From Bacteroidales bacterium (GTDB lineage: Bacteria > Bacteroidota > Bacteroidia > Bacteroidales > PUMT01), in the NCBI GenBank assembly GCA_007133565.1, contig SLMM01000090.1, forward strand, positions 1 through 46,516: DNA of 46,516 nucleotides, given 5' to 3'. The position numbers and the translations under genes are program-made. A model generated the notes under the pieces. It saw only the letters and a list, made by a program, of their open reading frames with translations, was not told the origin of the DNA and did not search any database. Shown in pieces: positions 1 to 8,792 of this stretch. How positions within the stretch are numbered: the stretch's first letter is position 1; every line of letters starts with the position of its first letter.

Positions 1-1
1 C

Positions 2-151
2 GTTGCCGGGAACCTTGTATATGCAAGGGAGTTTCATGGTGCAGATAACCTGAAGGAGACAATCGACCTACGTAATGCAAGCCGGGGTGTCTACCTCCTT
101 CGAATAAGAGAAAACGGAACCGTAACAACCATCCAGCTGGTGTTCAGGTAA
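2..151 (+). CDS. C-terminal tail of a type IX-secreted protein (5' partial)
   Basis: An open frame enters from the left edge and ends in TAA at 149-151, leaving 50 codons. It reads as the end of a type IX secretion system type A sorting domain: a short beta-strand-rich stretch with the pattern RGVYLLRI, then a glycine turn and a closing strand ending LVFR. In Bacteroidota this tail directs outer-membrane export and surface attachment, and it is usually cleaved by PorU. The functional part of the protein lies outside the window, so its role cannot be stated. A strong hairpin follows 32 bases after the stop. The family call rests on the pattern of a short tail only. Confidence 0.7.
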   Translation, partial: VAGNLVYAREFHGADNLKETIDLRNASRGVYLLRIRENGTVTTIQLVFR

Positions 152-183
152 CAGCATATAGCCTGAACAGCTGGTAACATGCG

Positions 184-214
184 ATAAGAGCGGCCTCAGT
201 CAGGCCGCTCTTAT
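184..214. terminator. Hairpin terminator between convergent genes
   Basis: A perfect 13-bp inverted repeat (184-196 with 202-214) encloses a 5-base loop. It lies between the end of the plus-strand secreted protein (151) and the end of the minus-strand aspartase (328). Neither flank has a long T-run, so it may act as a bidirectional terminator or as a 3'-end stabilising hairpin. Confidence 0.7.
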
Positions 215-327
215 TATGATCTGATGTGAATGGCAGATGGTCTGCTGCAAAAGTCCCCCACGGGCATTTGTAGTCGCCAATGATAAGCTCAAGGTAAGGA
301 TGTTAATCAGTTTAGGTCGTTTCCGGC

Positions 328-2193
328 TTACTTCTTCCTGTTCATCTTCTGCGGAGCTATCATGTTCTCAGGCAGAAGCAGCCGGTCTAGCTCCTCTTTT
401 GACAACAGCTCCTGCTCCAGCACCAGGTCGTAAACGCCCCTGTTTGTCTCCAGCGCCTCCTTAGCCAGTTTTGTGCATACCTCGTATCCAAGGACGGGGT
501 TCAGGGCTGTAACGAGTCCGATGCTGTTCTGAACCTGCTCCCGGCAATGTTCCTGATTGGCTGTAATGCCGTCAACACACCGTATCTTGAGCGTCAGCAT
601 GCCGTTCTTGAGCATCTCTACCGATTCAAACAGGCTCTGCACCATGACCGGTTCCATCACGTTCAGTTCAAGCTGCCCGGCTTCCGCCGCAAGGCTGACA
701 GTCAGGTCATTTCCGATCACCTTGAATGCTATCTGGTTAACAACTTCAGGAATTACAGGATTAACCTTGCCCGGCATTATCGACGATCCTGGCTGCATGG
801 GCGGCAGGTTGATCTCGTTAAATCCGGCACGGGGTCCCGAAGAGAGAAGCCTGAGGTCATTGCAGATTTTACTGAGCTTAATAGCGGTCCTTTTAATTGC
901 CGATGAATACATTACAAACGCGCCTGTATCCTGGGTTGCTTCGACAAGATTGGCGGCATTGACAATCTTTAGCCCGGTTATTGCCTGCAGGTGCCGGATA
1001 ACCTTGCCTGCATAGTCCGGATCGGAGTTGATCCCGGTTCCGATAGCAGTGGCGCCCATGTTTACTTCAAGGAACAGGTTTGCATTTTCGTTAAGCCTCA
1101 GCACCTCCTCTTCAAGTGTAGTTGCATAGGCCTCAAATGCCTGCCCCAGGGTCATCGGAACAGCATCCTGCAGCTGGGTCCTCCCCATCTTGATTACGTC
1201 GGAAAACTCCTCCCCTTTCTTCCTGAATGAGATTATCAACTCCTTCAGCACCTCGACAAGGGTTTTATTGCTGTTTATCAGGGCTATCTTGATAGCAGTC
1301 GGATAGGCGTCGTTAGTGGACTGCGAAAGGTTGACGTGGTTGTTCGGGTGGCAGAATTCATACTCCCCCCTCTCGTGGCCAAGTATCTCCAACGCGCGGT
1401 TTGCTATAACCTCGTTGGCATTCATGTTTGTTGAGGTTCCTGCCCCGCCCTGGATCATATCAACGGCAAAATTGCTGTGAAATTTACCGTTCCTGACCTC
1501 ATTGCATGCACGCACAATAGCGTCGCAAACCGACTTATCAAGCAGACCCAGATCATAATTTGTCTTCGCAGCTGCCATCTTTACCATGGCCAGGGCACTT
1601 ATCAGCACCGGGTAGAAGTTCAGGGTGATGCCGCTTATATTGAAGTTCTCAATCCCGCGCAAGGTCTGGATACCGTAGTATACTTCGAACGGCACGTTCC
1701 TGTCACCCAGCAGGTCATGCTCTTCCCTGGTCCTGCCCGATTCATACTGCGCACCTACGTCAATTATGCGGTTGTTGGCATTACGCATCCTGCGCGACAT
1801 GACCCTTGCAATGTTGGAAAATATTTTCAGGGCTGCTGAGCTGTTCTTCAGAAAGAATTCCTGATCGATTGCAAGCACCCTGGTTTCGGCAAGTGCTCGT
1901 GCCGATGTTGAGTGGGGCGACTTGCTGCCCCACGAGCCTTCGCCAAGGAAATCTCCGCGGCTGAAATAGGTCAGCCTCTTTTCAAGTCCGAAAGGAGTGG
2001 TTTTAAATAGTTCAACCTCCCCGCTGTAGATAACGAATATATTGGTTCGCGGAGCATTTTCCCTGAAAAGGAGCGAACCTTTATTTATCACTTTTTCGGA
2101 TACAGCACCGTAAAGAGCATCGAATTCCGCTTCGTCAAGCTCGCGGAACAATTCAATATCCTTTAAAAATTCCTTTATTTCCACTCCTGCCAT
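328..2193 (-). CDS. aspA: Aspartate ammonia-lyase with N-terminal cNMP-binding-like domain
   Basis: The product is 621 residues. From about residue 150 it is a full-length aspartase (L-aspartate to fumarate plus ammonia): GRTREEHDLLGD at 153-164, the QSTNDAYPT segment near 291-299, and the fumarase/aspartase signature GSSIMPGKVNP at 469-479, whose SS loop carries the catalytic serine. Residues 1-145 form an added Crp-like cyclic-nucleotide-binding domain (SGEVELF at 57-63, GDFLGEGSW at 80-88). In the phosphate-binding cassette the usual Gly-Glu is present (84-85). The Arg normally found in a PRA(A/T)-type motif is not evident: the sequence reads SPHSTSARA (92-100). The domain may therefore bind something else or be a structural relic. 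There is no DNA-binding domain. The start at 2193 has no clear Shine-Dalgarno, as is usual in this phylum. The enzyme function is secure; regulation by a nucleotide is inference. Confidence 0.93.
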   Translation of the reverse strand: MAGVEIKEFLKDIELFRELDEAEFDALYGAVSEKVINKGSLLFRENAPRTNIFVIYSGEVELFKTTPFGLEKRLTYFSRGDFLGEGSWGSKSPHSTSARALAETRVLAIDQEFFLKNSSAALKIFSNIARVMSRRMRNANNRIIDVGAQYESGRTREEHDLLGDRNVPFEVYYGIQTLRGIENFNISGITLNFYPVLISALAMVKMAAAKTNYDLGLLDKSVCDAIVRACNEVRNGKFHSNFAVDMIQGGAGTSTNMNANEVIANRALEILGHERGEYEFCHPNNHVNLSQSTNDAYPTAIKIALINSNKTLVEVLKELIISFRKKGEEFSDVIKMGRTQLQDAVPMTLGQAFEAYATTLEEEVLRLNENANLFLEVNMGATAIGTGINSDPDYAGKVIRHLQAITGLKIVNAANLVEATQDTGAFVMYSSAIKRTAIKLSKICNDLRLLSSGPRAGFNEINLPPMQPGSSIMPGKVNPVIPEVVNQIAFKVIGNDLTVSLAAEAGQLELNVMEPVMVQSLFESVEMLKNGMLTLKIRCVDGITANQEHCREQVQNSIGLVTALNPVLGYEVCTKLAKEALETNRGVYDLVLEQELLSKEELDRLLLPENMIAPQKMNRKK

Positions 2194-2281
2194 GATTTAA
2201 GTATTTGTTTTTAACATTTCCAGTAACGGGAAGTGCAAAATTAGGTATTCTCTCCGACTTATCCGGTGCGCTGCAATTAAC

Positions 2282-2295
2282 CTGATAATTATCAG
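2282..2295. promoter_or_regulatory. 14-bp perfect palindrome between mobA and aspA
   Basis: CTGATAATTATCAG is a perfect dyad just beyond the mobA stop and about 90 bases upstream of the aspA start. It could be an operator for aspA or a weak 5-bp hairpin. No partner regulator is nearby. Confidence 0.3.
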
Positions 2296-2300
2296 CGCCA

Positions 2301-2897
2301 TTATCCGGAGGCTGGCAGGTCATCGGGCCTGTTTATGTTTGTGAATGATCTCCTTACATTCTCAGTATCCGGCATATCAATATAAACTGCCTTGAGCCCT
2401 GAAATGAAATTGCGGACTGAAAGGTCAGGTGAGGAGGCAAGATACTTCTCAAGGTATTCTGCCAGAGAAGTGCGGTATATCGCATGGAGTGGTTCAGTAT
2501 ATCCTCCGAGAACCGGAATTACAGCATCGGCATCGGGCGTCTTTTCATACTTCCGTGCAATTGCCCCGATCACATCCTTGTCAACAAAAGGCATATCACA
2601 TGATACAACAAATATTCCGGGATTTGACGCCATTTTCATTGCCGCATGTATGCCCCCGAGAGGCCCCATGCCTTTGAATACATCTGTAACGGGAACCACT
2701 CCTGCAAGCTCTGCATACTTTTCCGGAGAGTTGGTCGCAACAAGAATTTCACTGAAAAGCCCCTCAACTTTGCCGGTTAAAACCTTTATCATTGGTATTC
2801 CGTCAACCAGCATAAAAGCCTTGTCAGAACCTCCAAAACGTAGATTCTTTCCACCAGCCAGGATTACCGCGGTAAGATTATCTGCTGCAGTAGACAT
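2301..2897 (-). CDS. mobA: Molybdenum cofactor guanylyltransferase MobA
   Basis: The product is 198 residues, normal for MobA. It transfers GMP from GTP to molybdopterin cofactor in the cytoplasm, making the guanine dinucleotide form used by DMSO-reductase-type enzymes. The N-terminal nucleotide-binding loop LAGGKNLRFGGSDKAF (13-28) matches the family's LAGGxSxRMGxDKA. GMGPLGGI and the metal-binding region SCDMPFVD are also present. No other molybdenum-cofactor gene or molybdoenzyme lies in the window. It sits upstream of aspA on the same strand with a 107-base gap, so a shared transcript is possible but not shown. The related nucleotidyltransferases (CTP:molybdopterin, GlmU-like) are less likely given the loop. 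Confidence 0.88.
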   Translation of the reverse strand: MSTAADNLTAVILAGGKNLRFGGSDKAFMLVDGIPMIKVLTGKVEGLFSEILVATNSPEKYAELAGVVPVTDVFKGMGPLGGIHAAMKMASNPGIFVVSCDMPFVDKDVIGAIARKYEKTPDADAVIPVLGGYTEPLHAIYRTSLAEYLEKYLASSPDLSVRNFISGLKAVYIDMPDTENVRRSFTNINRPDDLPASG

Positions 2898-2942
2898 AGT
2901 TGTTTTAATCAGGCCAATATATCAATAGTGTAAATATTTTCC

Positions 2943-2950
2943 TACTTTTG
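2943..2950 (+). promoter_or_regulatory. Bacteroidota -7 box (TACTTTTG)
   Basis: This is an exact TAnnTTTG match, placed so that transcription would begin about 15 bases before the ATG at 2972. It overlaps an upstream in-frame TTG (2948), which is therefore unlikely to be the true start. Confidence 0.5.
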
Positions 2951-2971
2951 CTGAAACAAAACAGAACAGCC

Positions 2972-3250
2972 ATGGCCAGCAGAAGAGATCTGAAAAAGGA
3001 CATACACGGCATTACGTTCGAGCTTATATCCGAATGTCTTGTTTATCAGCATTTTCATCCTGAAGTAAAAGAAGAGAAGATCAATAGCATTATTGAAGAG
3101 ATAGTCACTCACCGCAATGAATACATTGCCAGGTCCAACAATCCCGACGGGAAGGACAATCCTGCACTTGTCAAAAAACACTACCGGGCAATTATAGATG
3201 ACATTAAAAATAAGACCATCCCGCTGCTTGACCAGCTGCCTGCAAAATAA
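2972..3250 (+). CDS. Conserved small hypothetical protein
   Basis: A 92-residue soluble, mostly helical and charged protein. I do not recognise a named domain; the composition and the DLKKDIHGITFELISEC opening resemble small uncharacterised Bacteroidota proteins. There is no signal peptide or membrane segment. I chose the ATG at 2972 (MASRRDLKK) rather than the in-frame TTG at 2948, because the TTG lies inside the -7 promoter box. It is divergent from mobA with a 74-base gap. The function is unknown. Confidence 0.7.
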   Translation: MASRRDLKKDIHGITFELISECLVYQHFHPEVKEEKINSIIEEIVTHRNEYIARSNNPDGKDNPALVKKHYRAIIDDIKNKTIPLLDQLPAK

Positions 3251-3388
3251 TTCTCCGAGGCTGAATTGTCTCTAAATTTTTCCGGGCAGAGATTATATAT
3301 TGATATATTTTGTAACTTGTATGCTGAATTCACTGCTGCATAAGCATTTGAATCTGGGTTCCCGTATATTAACCTAAATCTTTATGTT

Positions 3389-4315
3389 ATGGCACAAAAA
3401 ATTTTAATCCTTGTTATGGTCCTCGCCTTCACCGGTGTATCAGAATCAGCCGCGCAGGTACGCGGATTGCTAAGGGACAGGGTCAGGGAAGCAGTGAGAG
3501 GTGAAACCACAGAAACTGAAAAAGAGGTTGACGAAAAGGGTGAACCCGGCCGGGGTGAGACACCTCCTACCCCTTTTCAGCTTAGAATGGAGGAGAGGAT
3601 GAAAAGAGCCATGGGAATGGCCGATCTGGATTTTGAAGATCACTATACTTTCAGCTCAAGTATGAGTATGGATGTTGAAAGTTACGACTCAGAATCGGGC
3701 GATCATTCAGAGATGGACTATACCCTGTTCTTCAATGAAGATGATGACAATTTTGCCATGCGTTTTGCAGGCATTAATGAATCTACGGGTGAATACGGCG
3801 AACACCTGTTTATTTTCGATCTTCATAACCAGGTTATGCTTATGTTGTCTGAATCTGAGGGCGAAAAAACCGGACTGGCGCTCAGGATGGATCCTGATGA
3901 GCAGGCCGTGACATACCAACCCGACATGGAAGACCATGAAGAAGATGAGGTTTATGATGCCGCCCTCCTTATCCCGGATTTCAGCAGGACAGGCCGCACA
4001 AAAACAATATCAGGATATACATGTAACGAATACGTGTGGGAAGATGACAGCCTCCGTATAAACATCTGGGTATCACCAGATGCAGTATTCGATTACTCCA
4101 GGGCATGGGGATACATGGGAGGTTTCCAGGCTCTTTCAGGTGGTCATGCAGGACTGGAGGGACTGATAATGGAGTATGAATTTGGTGACAAGGTAACACA
4201 GTCGTTTACCAAAATGGTGGTCAAAGAACTGAACCCTGACCGTCCCGGCAGATTTGACCTCACTGGTTACTCAGTCATTGGCTTTGGAGGTTATCCTGCG
4301 AGGCAGGAGGAATGA
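3389..4315 (+). CDS. Exported DUF4412-like protein
   Basis: A 308-residue protein with a signal peptide of about 22 residues (hydrophobic stretch followed by SAAQ). The mature part begins with an Arg/Glu-rich low-complexity segment (about 23-62) and continues as a beta-rich domain. The segment TISGYTCNEYVWEDDSLRI near 200-218 and the following INIWVSPD are what I associate with DUF4412, a family of exported Bacteroidota proteins of unknown function. The protein is very acidic and Met-rich. It is probably periplasmic or outer-membrane associated. It stands alone: its neighbours are unrelated and the next gene is convergent. The family assignment is moderate and the function is unknown. Confidence 0.7.
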   Translation: MAQKILILVMVLAFTGVSESAAQVRGLLRDRVREAVRGETTETEKEVDEKGEPGRGETPPTPFQLRMEERMKRAMGMADLDFEDHYTFSSSMSMDVESYDSESGDHSEMDYTLFFNEDDDNFAMRFAGINESTGEYGEHLFIFDLHNQVMLMLSESEGEKTGLALRMDPDEQAVTYQPDMEDHEEDEVYDAALLIPDFSRTGRTKTISGYTCNEYVWEDDSLRINIWVSPDAVFDYSRAWGYMGGFQALSGGHAGLEGLIMEYEFGDKVTQSFTKMVVKELNPDRPGRFDLTGYSVIGFGGYPARQEE

Positions 4316-4383
4316 ACCTCACAAAACAATTCTGAATAAATCTTCACTTTCAATCTGTTGAGTTTTCGCAGATCTCCTGCAGA

Positions 4384-6408
4384 TCACCTCTGCCTGTGTT
4401 TAATTCGTGCCCGTATCTTTATAATGACAAGCCTTACCAGTAACGAGAGGATCAGCAATATCACAATGACTATGGTCCATGACCATACGGCAAGCGGAAC
4501 TCCTTCGCGGGAAGTGATTCTGCCTCCTGTCTCTGCATAGTATGCAGGTACCTGCGGCAGCCCCCCTTCTCCTGGTTCAAATGATTTGCCATAAAGTGCA
4601 AGGGCTTCCCAAACCTTGAACTCTTTCTCGTCGTGAACCAGGATGGCCTCATCGGGTTCCAGGGGGTTGCCATATTCGTCCTTGGCCACCAGGCTGAGCC
4701 TTGGCAGTATGTCACCCACCATCGGCAGGAAGGAGGTGAGGTAGTGGTCGGTCACTACATGGTAGAGCCTGTCCTGATCTACCGGCACATAATTGTTGTC
4801 ATCCTGGATTCCCTCTCCATCATACATCTCTGCACTGATCACCGAACGGTAGGCCGGAACAGGTATCCCTGCAAACGGAATTCTGAGCCAGACAGCCTTG
4901 CCGGGATCATAGGTGTATCGCAGGCCGGAAACCTGAAAAAAATATATGTCGCCCATCAACTGAGAGAGCAGCGAGGTTATTTCAAGAACGTTCAGTATCT
5001 CCCGGCCTGTCAGCCAGAATGATACAAGTGGATAACCGGCTTTTTGGTCCGGGCCTGATCCGAGGCCGGCGACCGTAGCGAGGTCAAAGAACGAAACCTG
5101 CCCTTCCGACCACTCCATGGTGCCAGGAATGATATCTGCCCTGATAACTCCGTTGCCCTGAACTGCCAAATCAACCCTGTGCCCGGTCATCCGGGCTACC
5201 TCCATCCTCATGGCATCAGTCACGAAGTTACCGACAGTTGTTTCAATAAACGGTCCCGGCTTTTCCAATATGAAGTCCGATTTGAAAACCGGATCCTCAA
5301 TATCGGTAAACATGCCTTCGGTGTGTTCTGTTACAAAGATGTTCAGCTTATCAGTATAATCGTCTATCATCGCAAGTATATCAGGGTCTTCAGGCACCGT
5401 GCTGTCCAGAGGTATAAGAAACGGATTACTGTTTCTTTCATTTACAACAGACAGGGTACCGTTTTCCTGGTCAAACTCCAGATCAAGTCTCCCGAGATAA
5501 GAGAGATAATATCCTGAATGGAGGATTACCGTATTATTTACCCTGACCGGCTCATGCGTCAGAAAGTGATCGTGACCTCCCAGTATGACATCGATCCCGT
5601 CTACCGCTGCAGCCAGTTCCCTGTCCTCACCTATGCCTGAATGTGTAAGCGCAACTATTATATCCACTCCTGCATTCCTCAGCAGCTCTACCTGTCGTGC
5701 CGCCGCCGCATGCTGGTCGGTTACCGTAACAGGCCCGGCATAGCTGGCAACGCTGTACGCCTCCCGCCCCATCAGGCCGAATACCCCGATCCTCAAACCG
5801 TTAGGCAGGTCAAATATGTGGTGTTCCCTTATCCCGGCTTCCATGAGCCTGTTCTCTTCAGGTATTGATATGTTTGAAGAAATAAGCGGCATTGTGTCAT
5901 TATAGACCGGATAACCGGCATCAATGAGATATCCGGCAAGAATTTCCGGTCCGTAATCAAACTCATGGTTCCCTATGGTAAGGGCATCGTATCCAATTCT
6001 TTTCATTATCTCAATCTCTGCAGAATGCCCTTCAAGTATCAACCACGCATATGGAGTACCTCCTATGAAATCGCCTCCCGACATAAGAAGAACCGGGTCG
6101 TTGCCTGCATTCTCCCTTATCGAGCGTACAAGCGTCGCCAGCCGGGCGAAACCTCCGACAGAAGGGTCGGGCAATTCCGGGTGGTAGTCGGTTAACGGCA
6201 AAGGCAACAAGGTGGAGTGTTCATCGGTGGTGTTGAGCAATGTAACTCTTTTGACCTGGGCATTGAGGACGGCCGAATGCAGTATGAGCAACAGAACAAG
6301 CAGGGGAATGAACAGCAACGCCTTAATATGTGTCTTGCCGCTGATAAATCCTGTTAAACGCAGTATGCTTGCAGGAGCAGTCAGGTGTATTGAAAGCTGG
6401 TTTCTCAT
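4384..6408 (-). CDS. Membrane-anchored 5'-nucleotidase/metallophosphoesterase
   Basis: A 674-residue exported phosphoesterase of the UshA/5'-nucleotidase family. An N-terminal hydrophobic segment (about 29-48) ends at NAQ, a likely signal peptide. The dimetal catalytic motifs follow in order: NTTDEHS (59-65, DxH form), GGDF, GNHEFDYG, LTHSG and GGHDHF. A C-terminal substrate-recognition domain comes next (region with VGNFVTDAMR and QGNGVIRADI). The protein ends with a transmembrane helix and a basic tail (about 645-674), so it is probably tethered in the inner membrane facing the periplasm. It would release nucleosides or phosphate from nucleotides or related esters; the exact substrate cannot be told. 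It lies downstream of thrC on the same strand after a 102-base gap and is probably a separate unit. Confidence 0.88.
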   Translation of the reverse strand: MRNQLSIHLTAPASILRLTGFISGKTHIKALLFIPLLVLLLILHSAVLNAQVKRVTLLNTTDEHSTLLPLPLTDYHPELPDPSVGGFARLATLVRSIRENAGNDPVLLMSGGDFIGGTPYAWLILEGHSAEIEIMKRIGYDALTIGNHEFDYGPEILAGYLIDAGYPVYNDTMPLISSNISIPEENRLMEAGIREHHIFDLPNGLRIGVFGLMGREAYSVASYAGPVTVTDQHAAAARQVELLRNAGVDIIVALTHSGIGEDRELAAAVDGIDVILGGHDHFLTHEPVRVNNTVILHSGYYLSYLGRLDLEFDQENGTLSVVNERNSNPFLIPLDSTVPEDPDILAMIDDYTDKLNIFVTEHTEGMFTDIEDPVFKSDFILEKPGPFIETTVGNFVTDAMRMEVARMTGHRVDLAVQGNGVIRADIIPGTMEWSEGQVSFFDLATVAGLGSGPDQKAGYPLVSFWLTGREILNVLEITSLLSQLMGDIYFFQVSGLRYTYDPGKAVWLRIPFAGIPVPAYRSVISAEMYDGEGIQDDNNYVPVDQDRLYHVVTDHYLTSFLPMVGDILPRLSLVAKDEYGNPLEPDEAILVHDEKEFKVWEALALYGKSFEPGEGGLPQVPAYYAETGGRITSREGVPLAVWSWTIVIVILLILSLLVRLVIIKIRARIKHRQR

Positions 6409-6510
6409 GGCAGTATCTGTATTTTAAATTGATATCACAAAATACAACATTTTTCCAGACCATGTAATAACAAACCGTTAAGTTTTTCTTACCAGCAGCG
6501 GGTAGCATGA

Positions 6511-7818
6511 TCAGCTGCTGATTCCCAAAAGGTAGTCCTTTACCGCACCGGCATCGTAGGGAACCTGGGTGAATTTCTCCTCTGCCTCGTCAAGCATCAT
6601 GAACTGCGGAGGCACATACTCATACTTGCCCAGTATAACTTTCATCGTTTCAGGGAACTTCGCAGGATGGGCGGTTTCAAGAAAAATACGCGGACCAGTG
6701 TATCCGGTTAAACCGGCATATTTCTCCAGTCCGAGCCAGGCCACTGCCCCATGGGGGTCCATTACATAACCGGTATCGTTCGCCACCCTCCTTACTGCAT
6801 CTGCAGTCTGTCCATCGGTAAACGACCACGACATTATGCTTTCGCGGAAGTTAGCAGGGAGTCCGCCCATCAGCATATTGAGCCTGGCAAAATTGGAAGG
6901 GTCGCCCACATCCATGGCACTGCTGTAAGTAGGAACCGAAGCGGCAGGTTTATACTGTCCGGTCGCAAGAAATTTAGGAAATACATCGTTAATGTTTACC
7001 GCTGCGATGAATTTCCTGACCGGTAATCCGGCGAGCATTGCCATAACTCCAGCCGTAAGGTTGCCGAAATTGCCACTTGGGACACTGAATACCGGTCCCC
7101 CCGGTTTATCCCATAACCGGGCAGCGGCATAGAAATAGTAGAAGCACTGAGGTACAAGTCTCCCGATATTAATACTGTTGGCCGATGTAAGGGTAAGTTG
7201 GCTGTTAAGCTCCTTATCAGCCAGAATATTTCGTGCCAGTCCCTGGCAGTCATCAAAGCTCCCCTCAACTTCCAGCGGATGGATATTCCTGCCGAGGGTG
7301 GTTATCTGTAACCGCTGCAACCTGCTGACCCTGCCTTTGGGGAACAATACAATCACATTTATGCCTTCCACTTCGTGAAAACCTGATGCGACTGCCGATC
7401 CTGTATCTCCGGATGTAGCCACTATTACATTGAGCGGCTTATCCATATTGCGGTAGAGAAAGGACATGAGTCTTGACATGAAACGAGCCCCCATATCCTT
7501 AAAGGCCATTGTGGGACCGTGATACAGTTCAAGGCTGTACACACCGGGCTGCACCTCAACAAGGGGAATGGGAAAATCAATAGCCTGTCCGACTATCCCT
7601 TCAAGAACATCCCGGGATATGTCCCTGGCAAAGAACGCAGATGCAATCTCAAAGGATATCTCCTTAAGATTCTTTCCACTAAGTGCCCTGATAAAAGCGC
7701 TGTCAAAATGTGGCAGCCTTTCGGGCATATAAAGACCCCCGTCAGGAGCTGGTCCGCGCAAAACAGCTTCCCTGAGAGTAACTGGTGGTGCTATGCCTTT
7801 TGTACTGTAATACAACAT
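6511..7818 (-). CDS. thrC: Threonine synthase
   Basis: 435 residues. A PLP enzyme that converts O-phosphohomoserine to threonine and phosphate in the cytoplasm, the last step of threonine synthesis. The PLP lysine is K107 in HGPTMAFKDMGARF, and the SGDTGSAV phosphate-binding loop follows. I start it at 7818 (MLYYSTKG), which gives the family's usual N-terminus and leaves one base after the thrB stop; in-frame ATGs at 7830 and 7863 would lengthen it and overlap thrB. It is the last gene of the twelve-gene run, so threonine synthesis would depend on the ilv leader far upstream unless internal promoters exist. Confidence 0.95.
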   Translation of the reverse strand: MLYYSTKGIAPPVTLREAVLRGPAPDGGLYMPERLPHFDSAFIRALSGKNLKEISFEIASAFFARDISRDVLEGIVGQAIDFPIPLVEVQPGVYSLELYHGPTMAFKDMGARFMSRLMSFLYRNMDKPLNVIVATSGDTGSAVASGFHEVEGINVIVLFPKGRVSRLQRLQITTLGRNIHPLEVEGSFDDCQGLARNILADKELNSQLTLTSANSINIGRLVPQCFYYFYAAARLWDKPGGPVFSVPSGNFGNLTAGVMAMLAGLPVRKFIAAVNINDVFPKFLATGQYKPAASVPTYSSAMDVGDPSNFARLNMLMGGLPANFRESIMSWSFTDGQTADAVRRVANDTGYVMDPHGAVAWLGLEKYAGLTGYTGPRIFLETAHPAKFPETMKVILGKYEYVPPQFMMLDEAEEKFTQVPYDAGAVKDYLLGISS

Positions 7819-7819
7819 T

Positions 7820-8767
7820 TTAACAATCATTACCAGAAGGGGGCAGTACAACCGCTCCTTCACTGTTTATTTCCGACACCCATGAGGTCGAAGCCACCCC
7901 GTTACCGGCCAGTTCGTTCACCAGTGCTTCTGCTGCAACTTCTGCAAAGCTCCTGTTCATGCACAGCGCAAATACCGTAGGCCCGGACCCCGATATGCCA
8001 AATCCCAGGGCACCGTTCTCAACCGCTGTTTCCCTGAGCCTGTCAAACCCCGGTATGAGCATTTTCCTGACCGGCTCAACAATGACATCCTCCATGCTCC
8101 TTCCGATCAGCTTCAGGTCATCGCTGTACAGGCCGGCCACAAGAGCCCCGACATTACCCCATTGTCTTATCGCATCTTTCATCGGGATATTCTGTCTTAT
8201 GATCTGCCGTGCCGCCAGTGTGGGTATTTCAATATGAGGATACACCAGCGCACAGCATATATCTCCGGGCACTGGAAGAGAGATCACATCCAGGGGGTCA
8301 TAGGAGCGTATCAGCACAAATCCCCCCAGCAGTGAGGGAGCAACGTTATCGGCATGGGCATTTCCACAGGCCAGCCTTTCGCCTTCCATCGCAAACGGAA
8401 GCAGCTCTTTCCTGGTAAGAGGATTTCCCATGAGTTCGTTAACTGCAACCAGTCCCCCGACAGCACTTGCAGCGCTGGACCCAAGTCCGCTTCCGAAAGG
8501 CATCTTCTTGCACAGGCTGATCCCGACACCATGTTTTGAGCCGATATGCTCAAGGTAGCTAATTACCACGGAGCTTACAGTGTTCTTTTCAGGATCAAGC
8601 GGCAGCCTGCCGTCGTCACCCTCGACGAGATCGAGCATCACCCTGCTGCCGTCTGCCATGCGCACGGTCACCTCGTCACCGGGACTGTATACTGCAAAGC
8701 CAAGAACATCGTAGCCACATCCTACGTTTGCAACCGTTGCAGGGGCAAAAACCTTTACCTGATCCAT
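7820..8767 (-). CDS. thrB: Homoserine kinase
   Basis: 315 residues, the usual length. A GHMP-family kinase that phosphorylates homoserine with ATP. The ATP-binding loop PFGSGLGSSAASAVGG lies at 90-105, the N-terminal APATVANVGCGYDVLG at 8-23, and the C-terminal GHMP motif GFGISGSGPTVFAL in the last third. It lies between thrA (25-base gap) and thrC (1-base gap), the classic thrABC order. Confidence 0.95.
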   Translation of the reverse strand: MDQVKVFAPATVANVGCGYDVLGFAVYSPGDEVTVRMADGSRVMLDLVEGDDGRLPLDPEKNTVSSVVISYLEHIGSKHGVGISLCKKMPFGSGLGSSAASAVGGLVAVNELMGNPLTRKELLPFAMEGERLACGNAHADNVAPSLLGGFVLIRSYDPLDVISLPVPGDICCALVYPHIEIPTLAARQIIRQNIPMKDAIRQWGNVGALVAGLYSDDLKLIGRSMEDVIVEPVRKMLIPGFDRLRETAVENGALGFGISGSGPTVFALCMNRSFAEVAAEALVNELAGNGVASTSWVSEINSEGAVVLPPSGNDC

Positions 8768-8792
8768 AAGTTATGAATTTCAATTACCCGGT

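Noticed and set aside
6493-6520. Hairpin CAGCAGC/GCTGCTG overlapping the thrC stop as operon terminator
   Set aside because: Only 7 bp with a 14-base loop and no U-tract on the minus strand. It may be chance and was not listed as a terminator.
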